Source: Patescibacteria group bacterium (GTDB taxonomy: Bacteria; Patescibacteriota; Minisyncoccia; Phycocordibacterales; DATDWN01). Taken from it: a DNA stretch of 19,469 nt. The stretch covers positions 1 through 19,469 of the forward strand of contig JAUPVF010000036.1 in NCBI GenBank assembly GCA_030917185.1. Direction: 5' to 3'. Shown piece by piece: positions 5,697 through 12,791 of the stretch. Below the pieces are notes generated by a model. That model searched no databases. It saw only the letters and a list, made by a program, of their open reading frames with translations, and was not told the origin of the DNA. Position numbers and translations under genes: made by a program. The stretch's first letter is position 1; every line of letters begins with the position of its first letter.

Positions 5697-6944
5697 TTAC
5701 CTCCAAGATGTTTTTACTTTGAATAAGGTATTGTAGACTGCCTTTGCCATCCAGAGAGGGGCGATAAATGTATATAGGGTGAGAAAATAGAGCATATCCA
5801 GTCCTGGACGTACGTTACCTTCTGACATTTTACGTGACAGGAGCATCATGTAGATAGTGCCGAGAAGGGCAATTGTACTGATAAGTGCGAGGAATTCAGT
5901 GTTTATCGTAAACCAATTAAAATTAAACGCTGGCCACGTGTAACTAAATCCGACAGTTTGAATCTTAATGATTTCTTTGAATACACTTTGTCCAAAACTA
6001 AACATCGTTACGGCAATAAGGTAGAGCGCAGAAAAAATAGAGAGACTAGCAACAGGAAGAACGAATATACCGAGGTTTCCATATTCTCGTTTGAAAAATA
6101 CAAATCGGTAATCAATAACATTTTTAAGAAATCCGTATGTCCATCGAAGTCGTTGTTTGTAGAGTTTGCGTAGTGTGGCAGGGGCAACAGTGTACACATA
6201 TGCGTTATGAGCATTGGCGATTTTGATATGGTTTGTTTGGAGACGCATTGCCAGTTCCATGTCCTCTGTTTGATGTGCATGTCTGTACCCGCCCACAACA
6301 TCAAATATCTCTCGGCGGAAAATAGAGAATGGTCCAGGTGTTACATAGAGTGCTCCCATGTATGACAGCATTTTTCGAAGGAAAATACCCCAACCATATT
6401 CTACCTTTTGAATAAGTTGAATAATGGTTTTCGGTTGCCATACTTTCACCGATGGGGTCACCGCCATTGTTTCTTTATCTTGAAAATATGTAACGATATT
6501 TTGGAGCGCATCTTTGTCTACATACGAATCGGCATCAAGACATCCGACGAGATCAGTTGTTATTTTTGTTAGTCCAAAATTCAGTGCGGTGTATTTACCA
6601 CCATTTTCCTTGTGGTACATTTCTACCTGTGGTTTGTTCTTAAATTTTTCTGCAACTTTCCAGGTATTGTCGGTTGAACCATCATCAATAATCATGATTT
6701 TCAATTTGTCTTTTGGATAGTTCAAATTGAGGAGAGAATGGATAGTTTTTGATAGTGTTCCAGCTTCGTTCCAGCAGGGTACCATGATAGTGACTGAGGG
6801 GTATTTTTTCAGACCCTTTTTAATAACCACATTTTCTTCTTTTATGGTGAGGCGTGTCTCAAAATAGGTTATAAGCACAAAAACCTCAAAATAGAGGGAA
6901 ATAAAGATAAATATGTAGATAATAGTGTTTGAAATGTCAGGCAT
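5697..6944 (-). CDS. Processive-type family 2 glycosyltransferase, membrane-bound
   Basis: A 415-aa GT-A fold enzyme that would transfer sugar from a nucleotide donor at the inner membrane face. N-terminal helix at residues 7-28; then the GT2 domain with VPCWNEAGTL, IIDDGSTDNT (D87, D88), DADS (D137, D139), a QTEDME acceptor motif (E227, D228) and QRLRW (264-268), the QxxRW signature of cellulose, chitin and hyaluronan synthases and their relatives. Three hydrophobic segments follow (about 285-310, 345-372, 380-408). The signature suggests polymer or glycolipid synthesis for the cell surface; the product is unknown. It heads an operon with the thioredoxin-fold gene and has its own promoter downstream of pheS. 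No SD is seen before ATG 6944. Confidence 0.9.
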   Translation of the reverse strand: MPDISNTIIYIFIFISLYFEVFVLITYFETRLTIKEENVVIKKGLKKYPSVTIMVPCWNEAGTLSKTIHSLLNLNYPKDKLKIMIIDDGSTDNTWKVAEKFKNKPQVEMYHKENGGKYTALNFGLTKITTDLVGCLDADSYVDKDALQNIVTYFQDKETMAVTPSVKVWQPKTIIQLIQKVEYGWGIFLRKMLSYMGALYVTPGPFSIFRREIFDVVGGYRHAHQTEDMELAMRLQTNHIKIANAHNAYVYTVAPATLRKLYKQRLRWTYGFLKNVIDYRFVFFKREYGNLGIFVLPVASLSIFSALYLIAVTMFSFGQSVFKEIIKIQTVGFSYTWPAFNFNWFTINTEFLALISTIALLGTIYMMLLSRKMSEGNVRPGLDMLYFLTLYTFIAPLWMAKAVYNTLFKVKTSWR

Positions 6945-6969
6945 AGCAAATACAAGGTGTTATCAGCCG

Positions 6970-6998
6970 ATAATACTCCTTTTTTGCTGTTTTTTCAA
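6970..6998 (-). promoter_or_regulatory. Promoter of the glycosyltransferase operon
   Basis: On the - strand: TTGAAA (6998-6993), a 17-nt spacer and TATTAT (6975-6970), each 5 of 6 consensus. The leader to ATG 6944 is about 18-20 nt and lacks an SD; a small hairpin, GTATTATC/GATAACAC, overlaps the -10 box and start site. Confidence 0.6.
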
Positions 6999-7011
6999 CC
7001 CTAGAGAGGTT

Positions 7012-8220
7012 TTATCTAATAGTTGCGTTATATGTTGACACGGTGATATCTTCCAGTTTTTTGTGTAGTGTGTTGATTTCTTCGGCAGTTAATGTGCGAT
7101 CAAGTGAGCGGTAGGTGATACGGTAGGCATAACTAACGTTATCTTTTCCGAATTTTTGTTCATTTTCGTATGTGTCTAACAGTTGGACTTCTTCGGCAAG
7201 GTCGCCAACAATATCACGTACAAGGTCAAAATAGTTGTTGGGGGTAAAATCATTTTTTACGATGAATGAAATATCACGAATGATTGGTGGATACTTAGAT
7301 ACATCAACGAATTGTCGTCCGAGTTGGAGTTGTTTTTGTACTCGTTCATCTGATGACCAGAGCAAACGAATATCTGGCAATTCCATGCTGATAATTGCCA
7401 GTCGTTCCAAGCCGAAACCGAATGCCCAACCATTGTAGATGGTAGAGTCAACTCCTAATTTTTCTAAAACTCCTGGTTGAACAATACCAGCACCTAACAC
7501 TTCAACCCACTCCTCATCTTTTTTGTCTGGATTGAGACTATTTTTGTCTACTTCCATTTCCAAACTTTCATACGTATATGGAAAAGTGTCTGGGTTAAAC
7601 CTGTATGCAATTTTTTCACCGAACACACCTTGGGCAACTTCAACGAGCACATTTTTCAAGTCATCTTGAGTAATCGTGTGTTCTGTTTTTGGACAGAGAA
7701 ACAACCCATCAATTTGATGAAAGATGTTCATGTGCCGTCGGTCAATTTCATCTTTGCGATATACTTTGCCATAGGAAACAACACCAAGAGTTTTTGATTC
7801 AGCAATTTTCTGTTTGATTTCTGGCAGGTTGAAATAGTAATACCACATTACTGTTGTATGTGTGCGGAGAATATTTTTCTCATCTACATAGTATGTGTCT
7901 GATGTACTGCGGGCAGGATGTTCTGGGGGAAAGTTAAAAAGGTCAAAACTTTCCCGAGCAGGGACAATTTCTGGAATATAAATATCATCAAATTTTTCAA
8001 ATGTTGGAAGTTGTTTAACTCGGTTGATAATTTCATGAAGGGGACTACCGTCATGGCGTGACAAATCTGGCATGGCTAAATACCGTTTGATACGGCTGGC
8101 CTCGGCGTCTGTACGACTATCAATCCCATGCTCCATAGCTTTTTGTTCAGTCCGGTCTATGGTGTATGTATTATGTGTGAGATCAGGGGAATTATATGGG
8201 GGTGTATTGGTTGTTTTCAT
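7012..8220 (-). CDS. pheS: Single-chain phenylalanyl-tRNA synthetase (PheS catalytic core fused to an FDX-ACB domain)
   Basis: Charges tRNA-Phe. Residues about 60-300 are the class II PheRS catalytic core: HPARSTSDTYY, motif 2 around GKVYRKDEIDRRHMNIFHQIDG (151-172), GAGIVQPGVL (243-252) and motif 3 GWAFGFGLERLAII (264-277). Residues about 309-402 (YPPIIRDISFIV ... SYAYRITYRS.DRTLT) are a ferredoxin-fold anticodon-binding domain, which in normal bacterial (alpha-beta)2 enzymes is the C-terminus of PheT, not PheS. Catalytic core plus FDX-ACB in about 400 aa, with PDIRLLWSSDERVQKQL after motif 3, is the layout of the monomeric mitochondrial enzyme. The B3/B4 editing domain of PheT is absent and no pheT is in the window. 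Its -10 box lies 6 nt before the ATG (leaderless). Diverges from gyrB. Confidence 0.92.
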   Translation of the reverse strand: MKTTNTPPYNSPDLTHNTYTIDRTEQKAMEHGIDSRTDAEASRIKRYLAMPDLSRHDGSPLHEIINRVKQLPTFEKFDDIYIPEIVPARESFDLFNFPPEHPARSTSDTYYVDEKNILRTHTTVMWYYYFNLPEIKQKIAESKTLGVVSYGKVYRKDEIDRRHMNIFHQIDGLFLCPKTEHTITQDDLKNVLVEVAQGVFGEKIAYRFNPDTFPYTYESLEMEVDKNSLNPDKKDEEWVEVLGAGIVQPGVLEKLGVDSTIYNGWAFGFGLERLAIISMELPDIRLLWSSDERVQKQLQLGRQFVDVSKYPPIIRDISFIVKNDFTPNNYFDLVRDIVGDLAEEVQLLDTYENEQKFGKDNVSYAYRITYRSLDRTLTAEEINTLHKKLEDITVSTYNATIR

Positions 8221-8226
8221 TTATTT

Positions 8227-8255
8227 AGTGTACTGGTAACAGGATAAAAAATCAA
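8227..8255 (-). promoter_or_regulatory. Promoter candidate for leaderless pheS
   Basis: On the - strand: TTGATT (8255-8250), a 17-nt spacer and TACACT (8232-8227), ending 6 nt before ATG 8220. The predicted transcription start falls on or beside the start codon. Confidence 0.5.
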
Positions 8256-8284
8256 TCAAAACCCTTTCATTTTACCTTCGTTTT

Positions 8285-8293
8285 TGGTATAAT
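8285..8293 (+). promoter_or_regulatory. Extended -10 promoter of gyrB
   Basis: TGG-TATAAT (8285-8293), a consensus extended -10 with only a weak -35 (TTTCAT at 8265-8270, 17-nt spacing). The leader to ATG 8325 would be about 25 nt, AT-rich and without an SD. It diverges from the pheS promoter, about 30 nt apart. Confidence 0.6.
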
Positions 8294-8324
8294 GGAGACC
8301 TAAAATTCATATTTATTTATACTC

Positions 8325-10409
8325 ATGGCTACCAAAAAAGACACTAAAAAAGACAGTTATGGTGCAGATGCGATTCAGATCCTTGAGGGTCTAGAGCCCG
8401 TACGAAAGCGTCCCGGAATGTACATTGGTACAACTGGTCCCGATGGTCTCCATCATTTGATTTGGGAAATTTTTGATAACTCTCGTGATGAAGCCATGGG
8501 TGGTTTTGCTAACCATATTGAAGTTTCTCTCATGCCGGGCAACCGTATCCGAGTAACCGACAATGGACGTGGTATTCCAGTTGATGTTCACAAACAAACA
8601 AAAGTATCTGCATTGGAGACAATCATGACTACATTGCATGCCGGTGGAAAGTTTGGTGGTGAGGGTGGTGGATACAAAGTCTCAGGAGGTTTGCATGGTG
8701 TGGGTGCATCAGTGGTTAACGCTCTTTCCGTATATTGTAAAGTCACTGTACATAAAGACGGTGGTATATACATGCAGGAGTACTCACAAGGCAAGAAAAA
8801 AGCTCCAGTCAAAAAAATCGGTTCAACAAAACAAACTGGTACGATCGTAGAGTTTCAGCCAGACCCAATTATTTTCCAAGAAACCGATTTCAATTTTGAT
8901 CGTGTTGTTGATCATTTGCGTCAGCAAGCGTATTTGGTAAAGGGGTTACGAATTACTGTAAACGATGCTCGGGAGTATGTTGGAAAAATCAAAGACGAAG
9001 ATGTGTTTAATATCGCGGAACTTGGCTTGGAGATTCCTAGCATGTCATTTTATTTTGAAGGGGGACTGTTATCGCTGGTTAGGTTTTATAACCACGATTT
9101 CAAGCCGATACACAAAAATGTTTTCTATATAGAGAAAAAAACAAACGAGTGGGAATCAGTTGAAGTGTCTCTCCAATATGTTGATGATATTTCTGCTCGT
9201 ATTTTGCCATTTGCTAACAATATCTATAACCCAGAGGGAGGTACACATGTGACTGGTTTCAAAACTGCGTTAACACGTACACTAAACGCATATGGACGAA
9301 AAAATAATTTAATCAAAGAGAGCGAGGACAACTTTACCGGGGACGATGTACTTGAAGGTTTAACAGCCGTTGTTTCTGTAAAGTTACGAGAGATTCAGTT
9401 TGAAGGTCAGACTAAGGCAAAACTCGGTACAGTTGAGGCACAGGCGTCTGTTAACACAGTATTTTCAGAAGCATTTAATTATTTCCTAGAGGAAAACCCA
9501 GAGGATGCACGGGCTATTATTGGTAAAGTTGTTTTGGCATTAAAGGCACGTAAAGCCGCTAAAGCCGCTAAAGATTCTGTTTTGCGTAAAGGAGCATTAG
9601 ACGGTATGACACTGCCGGGCAAACTGGCTGATTGTCAGTCAAACTCATCTGCAGAGTCAGAGTTGTTTATTGTAGAGGGGGATTCCGCAGGTGGTACTGC
9701 CAAAACTGGTCGTGACCGAAAAACACAGGCCATATTGCCACTCCGAGGAAAGATCTTGAATATTGAACGTGCTCGACTTGATCGTATGTTGGAGTCAGAA
9801 CAAATTAAAAATTTGGTGCTTGCCTTGGGTACGGCTATTGGCGACACATTCAATATAGAAAAATTACGATACCACAAAATTATTATCGCAACAGATGCCG
9901 ATGTTGACGGTGCGCACATTCGCACACTTATTTTGACATTATTATATCGATTTTTCCGACCACTTATTGATGGAGGGTTTGTATATATTGCACAACCACC
10001 ATTGTACAAAATCAAAAAAGGCAAAGAAGTTTTCTATGCATATTCAGATGATGAAAAACATAAAATTGTTGGCACCGAAGTAAATGAACAAGAAATTGTT
10101 GAGGTGGAAAGTGGTGAGGAGACAGAAGAAGTTGAGGAAGAAGCCGAGGAAACCGAAAACAAAAAAGGCAAAAAGGACGCACCAAAAACAGCAAAAATAT
10201 CTATTCAGCGCTACAAAGGTTTGGGAGAAATGAATGCTGAGGAATTGTGGGAAACAACTATGGATCCCGCACGACGTATTTTGTTACAGGTTAAAGTCGG
10301 GGATACAGTTGCTGCTGATAAGGTGTTTGATGTGCTTATGGGCACCGATGTTCCAAGTCGCAAGTCATTTATTCAATCCAACGCAACTCGTGCTAACATC
10401 GATATATAG
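8325..10409 (+). CDS. gyrB: DNA gyrase subunit B (type IIA topoisomerase ATPase/Toprim subunit)
   Basis: ATP-driven negative supercoiling with GyrA. Residues 1-220 are the GHKL ATPase: IWEIFDNSRDEA (catalytic Glu and Mg-binding Asn), DNGRGIP, and the GGKFGGEGGGYKVSGGLHGVG lid. The transducer domain follows (to about 400), then Toprim: FIVEGDSAGG near 445-455 and TDADVDGAHIRTL near 525-537. The C-terminal QRYKGLGEMNAEELWETTM confirms the B subunit. The product is 694 aa. A strongly acidic then basic insert (about residues 591-623, VEVESGEETEEVEEEAEETE and a Lys-rich tail) sits where the E. coli protein carries its larger insertion. ParE cannot be fully excluded without gyrA/parC context, but GyrB is more likely. 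Monocistronic; no SD. Confidence 0.9.
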   Translation: MATKKDTKKDSYGADAIQILEGLEPVRKRPGMYIGTTGPDGLHHLIWEIFDNSRDEAMGGFANHIEVSLMPGNRIRVTDNGRGIPVDVHKQTKVSALETIMTTLHAGGKFGGEGGGYKVSGGLHGVGASVVNALSVYCKVTVHKDGGIYMQEYSQGKKKAPVKKIGSTKQTGTIVEFQPDPIIFQETDFNFDRVVDHLRQQAYLVKGLRITVNDAREYVGKIKDEDVFNIAELGLEIPSMSFYFEGGLLSLVRFYNHDFKPIHKNVFYIEKKTNEWESVEVSLQYVDDISARILPFANNIYNPEGGTHVTGFKTALTRTLNAYGRKNNLIKESEDNFTGDDVLEGLTAVVSVKLREIQFEGQTKAKLGTVEAQASVNTVFSEAFNYFLEENPEDARAIIGKVVLALKARKAAKAAKDSVLRKGALDGMTLPGKLADCQSNSSAESELFIVEGDSAGGTAKTGRDRKTQAILPLRGKILNIERARLDRMLESEQIKNLVLALGTAIGDTFNIEKLRYHKIIIATDADVDGAHIRTLILTLLYRFFRPLIDGGFVYIAQPPLYKIKKGKEVFYAYSDDEKHKIVGTEVNEQEIVEVESGEETEEVEEEAEETENKKGKKDAPKTAKISIQRYKGLGEMNAEELWETTMDPARRILLQVKVGDTVAADKVFDVLMGTDVPSRKSFIQSNATRANIDI

Positions 10410-10425
10410 TTAGTCGGTATTTACC

Positions 10426-10454
10426 TTTACAGGATGGTCTTTTTGACGTAGTAT
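10426..10454 (+). promoter_or_regulatory. Promoter candidate for the 92-aa membrane protein gene
   Basis: TTTACA (10426-10431, 5 of 6), a 17-nt spacer and TAGTAT (10449-10454). The start would lie near 10461, just before GGAGG (10462-10466), giving a 12-nt leader that is mostly SD. Confidence 0.5.
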
Positions 10455-10472
10455 GTCGCTCGGAGGTTCGCT

Positions 10473-10751
10473 ATGAAAAAGGAATTTTTTCTAGTTGCCA
10501 CAGGAGGTTATCTCCTGTGGTTTGTATTCAATTGCGCCGTGTCCTATCACAGTAATTTTGTGGTATATCACCTCATTTGCCTATTTATTGCTTGGGTGGG
10601 GGTGTTGTTGGTAGGAAGGGGTACTGTCAGTGAGAAATTCCAACCTGCTTTTGAGGAATGGTTGGGGACAGGAGTTCTACTTGTTCTGTTTTTGTACGGA
10701 CTCCTTATTATTGTCACAGGGAGGATTGATCTCTCTATATATGGGCTATAA
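10473..10751 (+). CDS. Orphan small membrane protein, three predicted helices
   Basis: A 92-aa product that I do not recognise. Hydrophobic stretches at residues 5-22, 28-48 and 66-86 suggest three membrane helices, with one charged loop (GRGTVSEKFQPAFEEW) between helices 2 and 3. The start is fixed by GGAGG at 10462-10466, 6 nt before ATG. It lies between gyrB and the convergent thrS, with its own promoter and a shared terminator. A perfect 9-bp hairpin (10498-10520) lies inside codons 9-16. Resembles the other SD-bearing single-gene units at 4264 and 16089 in organisation, not in sequence. Confidence 0.75.
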   Translation: MKKEFFLVATGGYLLWFVFNCAVSYHSNFVVYHLICLFIAWVGVLLVGRGTVSEKFQPAFEEWLGTGVLLVLFLYGLLIIVTGRIDLSIYGL

Positions 10752-10756
10752 AACAA

Positions 10757-10787
10757 CAGCGCCTTCACATGAAGGCGCTGAAATTTT
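10757..10787. terminator. Bidirectional intrinsic terminator between the 92-aa gene and thrS
   Basis: CAGCGCCTTC (10757-10766), loop ACAT, GAAGGCGCTG (10771-10780): a perfect 10-bp GC-rich stem. T-rich tracts flank it on both strands (AAATTTTTAT on +; TTGTTTTATAG on -), so it can end both convergent transcripts. Confidence 0.85.
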
Positions 10788-10794
10788 TATAAAA

Positions 10795-12546
10795 TTATTT
10801 TCTTTCTTTAATTTCTTGAGTGAGTTTTGCGACGAGATCGTCTACCGTCATCTGCCCGAGTTGACCTCCATCACGAGATTCTAGTGTAACAACTTGTGCC
10901 TCAACTTCCTTATCTCCAATAACAATCCAGTACGGGATTTTATCGTTTTTTGCACTACGAACTTTTTTACCGAGATTTTCATCGTCACTATCAAAGTCTG
11001 CTCGGATGTCATTCATTTTGAGGGTTTCGTACACTTTCCGTGCATAGTCATTATGGTTTGTTCTAACAGGAATGACTTTAACTTGGACTGGTGCAAGCCA
11101 TGTTGGGAAGTTTCCAGCAAAATGTTCTATCATCACACCCATAAATCGCTCAAGTGATCCTGATATTGCTCGATGAATAACTACCGGTCGTTCTTTTTCT
11201 CCTTTTTCATTTACAAATGAAAGGTCAAATCGTTCTGGCAGATTGAAATCACATTGAATTGTGGCAAGTTGCCATTCACGACCGATAGCGTCCTTGAACA
11301 TGAAGTCTAGTTTTGGTCCGTAGAATGCCGCTTCGCCTTCACCACGTTTATAATTAAGTTTGTTTTCTTTTGCGGCATTTTCTAGGATTTCTTCTGCTTG
11401 ATTCCACACATCATCTTCTCCAATATACAGACTCTTATCTTTTCCACGTACGGATAAACGTACCCAGTATCCTTCCATCATATGCATGGTAGTGAAAAAT
11501 TGTCGAACAATAGGGACAATAGTGTTTACCTCTTGGTTGATTTGGGATATTCTGCAAAATAAGTGTCCATCATCTTGGGTTACTGCTCGTACGCGAGTAA
11601 GTCCTGATAGTTGCCCTGCTTTTTCGTATCGGTAGATTGTTGCAGGTTCAAAATATCTCACGGGCATGTCTTTGTATGAGAATTGATTGTCGGCAAAGAT
11701 CTGCATATGGTGTGGACAATTCATTGGCTTCATGAAAAACTCTTCATCACCACCTTTAACACGGAAAAGTTCCTCACCAAACTTGGCTGCGTGTCCTGAT
11801 GTTTCGTACAGATTTTTTTTAGCAATATGTGGAGTCCAGACTCGGCTATAACCTTTATCTTTGTGTAGTTCCCAGAGAAAATCCTCAACTGCTTTGCGGA
11901 TAATCATGCCGTTAGGTTGCATTAATGGAAGTCCTGGACCTATGAGATCTGAAAATGTAAACAACTTCATTTCCTTACCCAGTTTTCTGTGGTCGCGTTT
12001 CCGAGCTTCTTCTTGTTGGGTTTCGTATGCGACGAGTGCCTCTTTTGATTCAAATGCTAGCCCATACACCCGTGTAAGCATTTTGTTTTTTTCATCTCCA
12101 CGCCAATATGCACCTGCAACCCGCTCTAGTTTCCATGAACCTGCAGGAATCTTACTCATATCGTCTGCATGTCCACCACGACAGAGGTCGGTAAATTCCG
12201 CATCACCAGTTCCAGATGTGTATGTAGTTATTGGCTCACCTTTGTTGCTGATCTCTTCAATTAATTCAAGTTTGTAGGGGTTGTTAGCAAAAAGTGTTCG
12301 CGCTTCTGCAAGAGAAATTTCTTTCCTCTCAAAACCTTTCCAGTGTTTTGCAATTTCCCGCATTTTATTTTCTATTTTTTCAAAATCTTTGTCAGAGATA
12401 GGAGTTTTGAAATCAAAGTCATAATAAAAACCTGTGTCTATTGCGGGCCCAAGTGTAGGTAATGCATCTGGGTAGAGTTGTATAATCGCCGCGGCTAATA
12501 AGTGGGCGAGTGAGTGTCTTATTTTTTCAATTTCATTAATTTCCAT
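10795..12546 (-). CDS. thrS: Threonyl-tRNA synthetase lacking the TGS domain
   Basis: Charges tRNA-Thr. The protein begins directly at the editing domain: HSLAH (H11, H15) and DLCRGGH (C122, H126) match the four residues that in E. coli hydrolyse mischarged Ser-tRNA-Thr. The catalytic core has the zinc ligands C277 (MNCPHH), H328 (DDGHLF) and H458 (VVIHRAISGS); the anticodon-binding domain spans about 485-583. Length is 583 aa against 642 in E. coli; the numbering offset of about 62 shows that the N-terminal TGS domain is missing. I chose ATG 12546; the in-frame start at 12585 would lie inside the leader's terminator hairpin. The gene follows a T-box leader and ends at a bidirectional terminator. 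Confidence 0.95.
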   Translation of the reverse strand: MEINEIEKIRHSLAHLLAAAIIQLYPDALPTLGPAIDTGFYYDFDFKTPISDKDFEKIENKMREIAKHWKGFERKEISLAEARTLFANNPYKLELIEEISNKGEPITTYTSGTGDAEFTDLCRGGHADDMSKIPAGSWKLERVAGAYWRGDEKNKMLTRVYGLAFESKEALVAYETQQEEARKRDHRKLGKEMKLFTFSDLIGPGLPLMQPNGMIIRKAVEDFLWELHKDKGYSRVWTPHIAKKNLYETSGHAAKFGEELFRVKGGDEEFFMKPMNCPHHMQIFADNQFSYKDMPVRYFEPATIYRYEKAGQLSGLTRVRAVTQDDGHLFCRISQINQEVNTIVPIVRQFFTTMHMMEGYWVRLSVRGKDKSLYIGEDDVWNQAEEILENAAKENKLNYKRGEGEAAFYGPKLDFMFKDAIGREWQLATIQCDFNLPERFDLSFVNEKGEKERPVVIHRAISGSLERFMGVMIEHFAGNFPTWLAPVQVKVIPVRTNHNDYARKVYETLKMNDIRADFDSDDENLGKKVRSAKNDKIPYWIVIGDKEVEAQVVTLESRDGGQLGQMTVDDLVAKLTQEIKERK

Positions 12547-12719
12547 AGTATTAAAATTATGTGGTAATTTAAATCGCCCCAACAAAAAATGAAAAAATCA
12601 TTTTTTGTTGGGGCGAGTCAAGTTCGCGGTTCCACCCAACTTTGTTCTCTTGTTATTCTAGATTAGCCTTTCGGTCTTGAAGTTCAAGATTATGGTTGGT
12701 AGCCATAACAATTTCTATA
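12547..12719 (-). promoter_or_regulatory. T-box riboswitch leader of thrS with reduced Stem I
   Basis: On the - strand, GTTGGGTGGAACCGCG (12640-12625) is the T-box sequence: GTTGGG pairs with CCCAAC (12612-12607) to make the antiterminator, and the bulge UGGA would pair with a tRNA 3' end UCCA. That tRNA end is predicted for tRNA-Thr at 3027-3099, which has U73. The CCCAAC strand is also in the 5' arm of a terminator, so the two folds exclude each other. Only about 80 nt lie between the predicted start (near 12719) and the T-box, too little for a standard Stem I with Stems II and III. What is there: hairpin TTATGG/CCATAA (12708-12690) with 7-nt loop CUACCAA presenting the Thr codon ACC, then a TCTTGA/TCAAGA hairpin and a CC-GAAA-GG hairpin. 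Uncharged tRNA-Thr is expected to allow thrS expression. Confidence 0.85.
12575..12615 (-). terminator. T-box-controlled terminator before thrS
   Basis: A perfect 18-bp stem, CGCCCCAACAAAAAATGA and its complement, with a 5-nt U loop. The tract after it is only ATTTAAATT, a weak U-run, so termination may be leaky. Confidence 0.8.
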
Positions 12720-12725
12720 GCAGGT

Positions 12726-12754
12726 ATTATATAATTATTGCCTTATAAAAACAA
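12726..12754 (-). promoter_or_regulatory. Promoter of the thrS T-box leader
   Basis: On the - strand: TTGTTT (12754-12749), a 17-nt spacer and a perfect TATAAT (12731-12726). The start near 12719 defines a leader of about 173 nt. It lies in the gap after the dnaE stop, so thrS is transcribed separately, possibly also by read-through from dnaE. Confidence 0.6.
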
Positions 12755-12791
12755 GTCTACACTTTTATATATTTAACCCTCATAAATAAAC

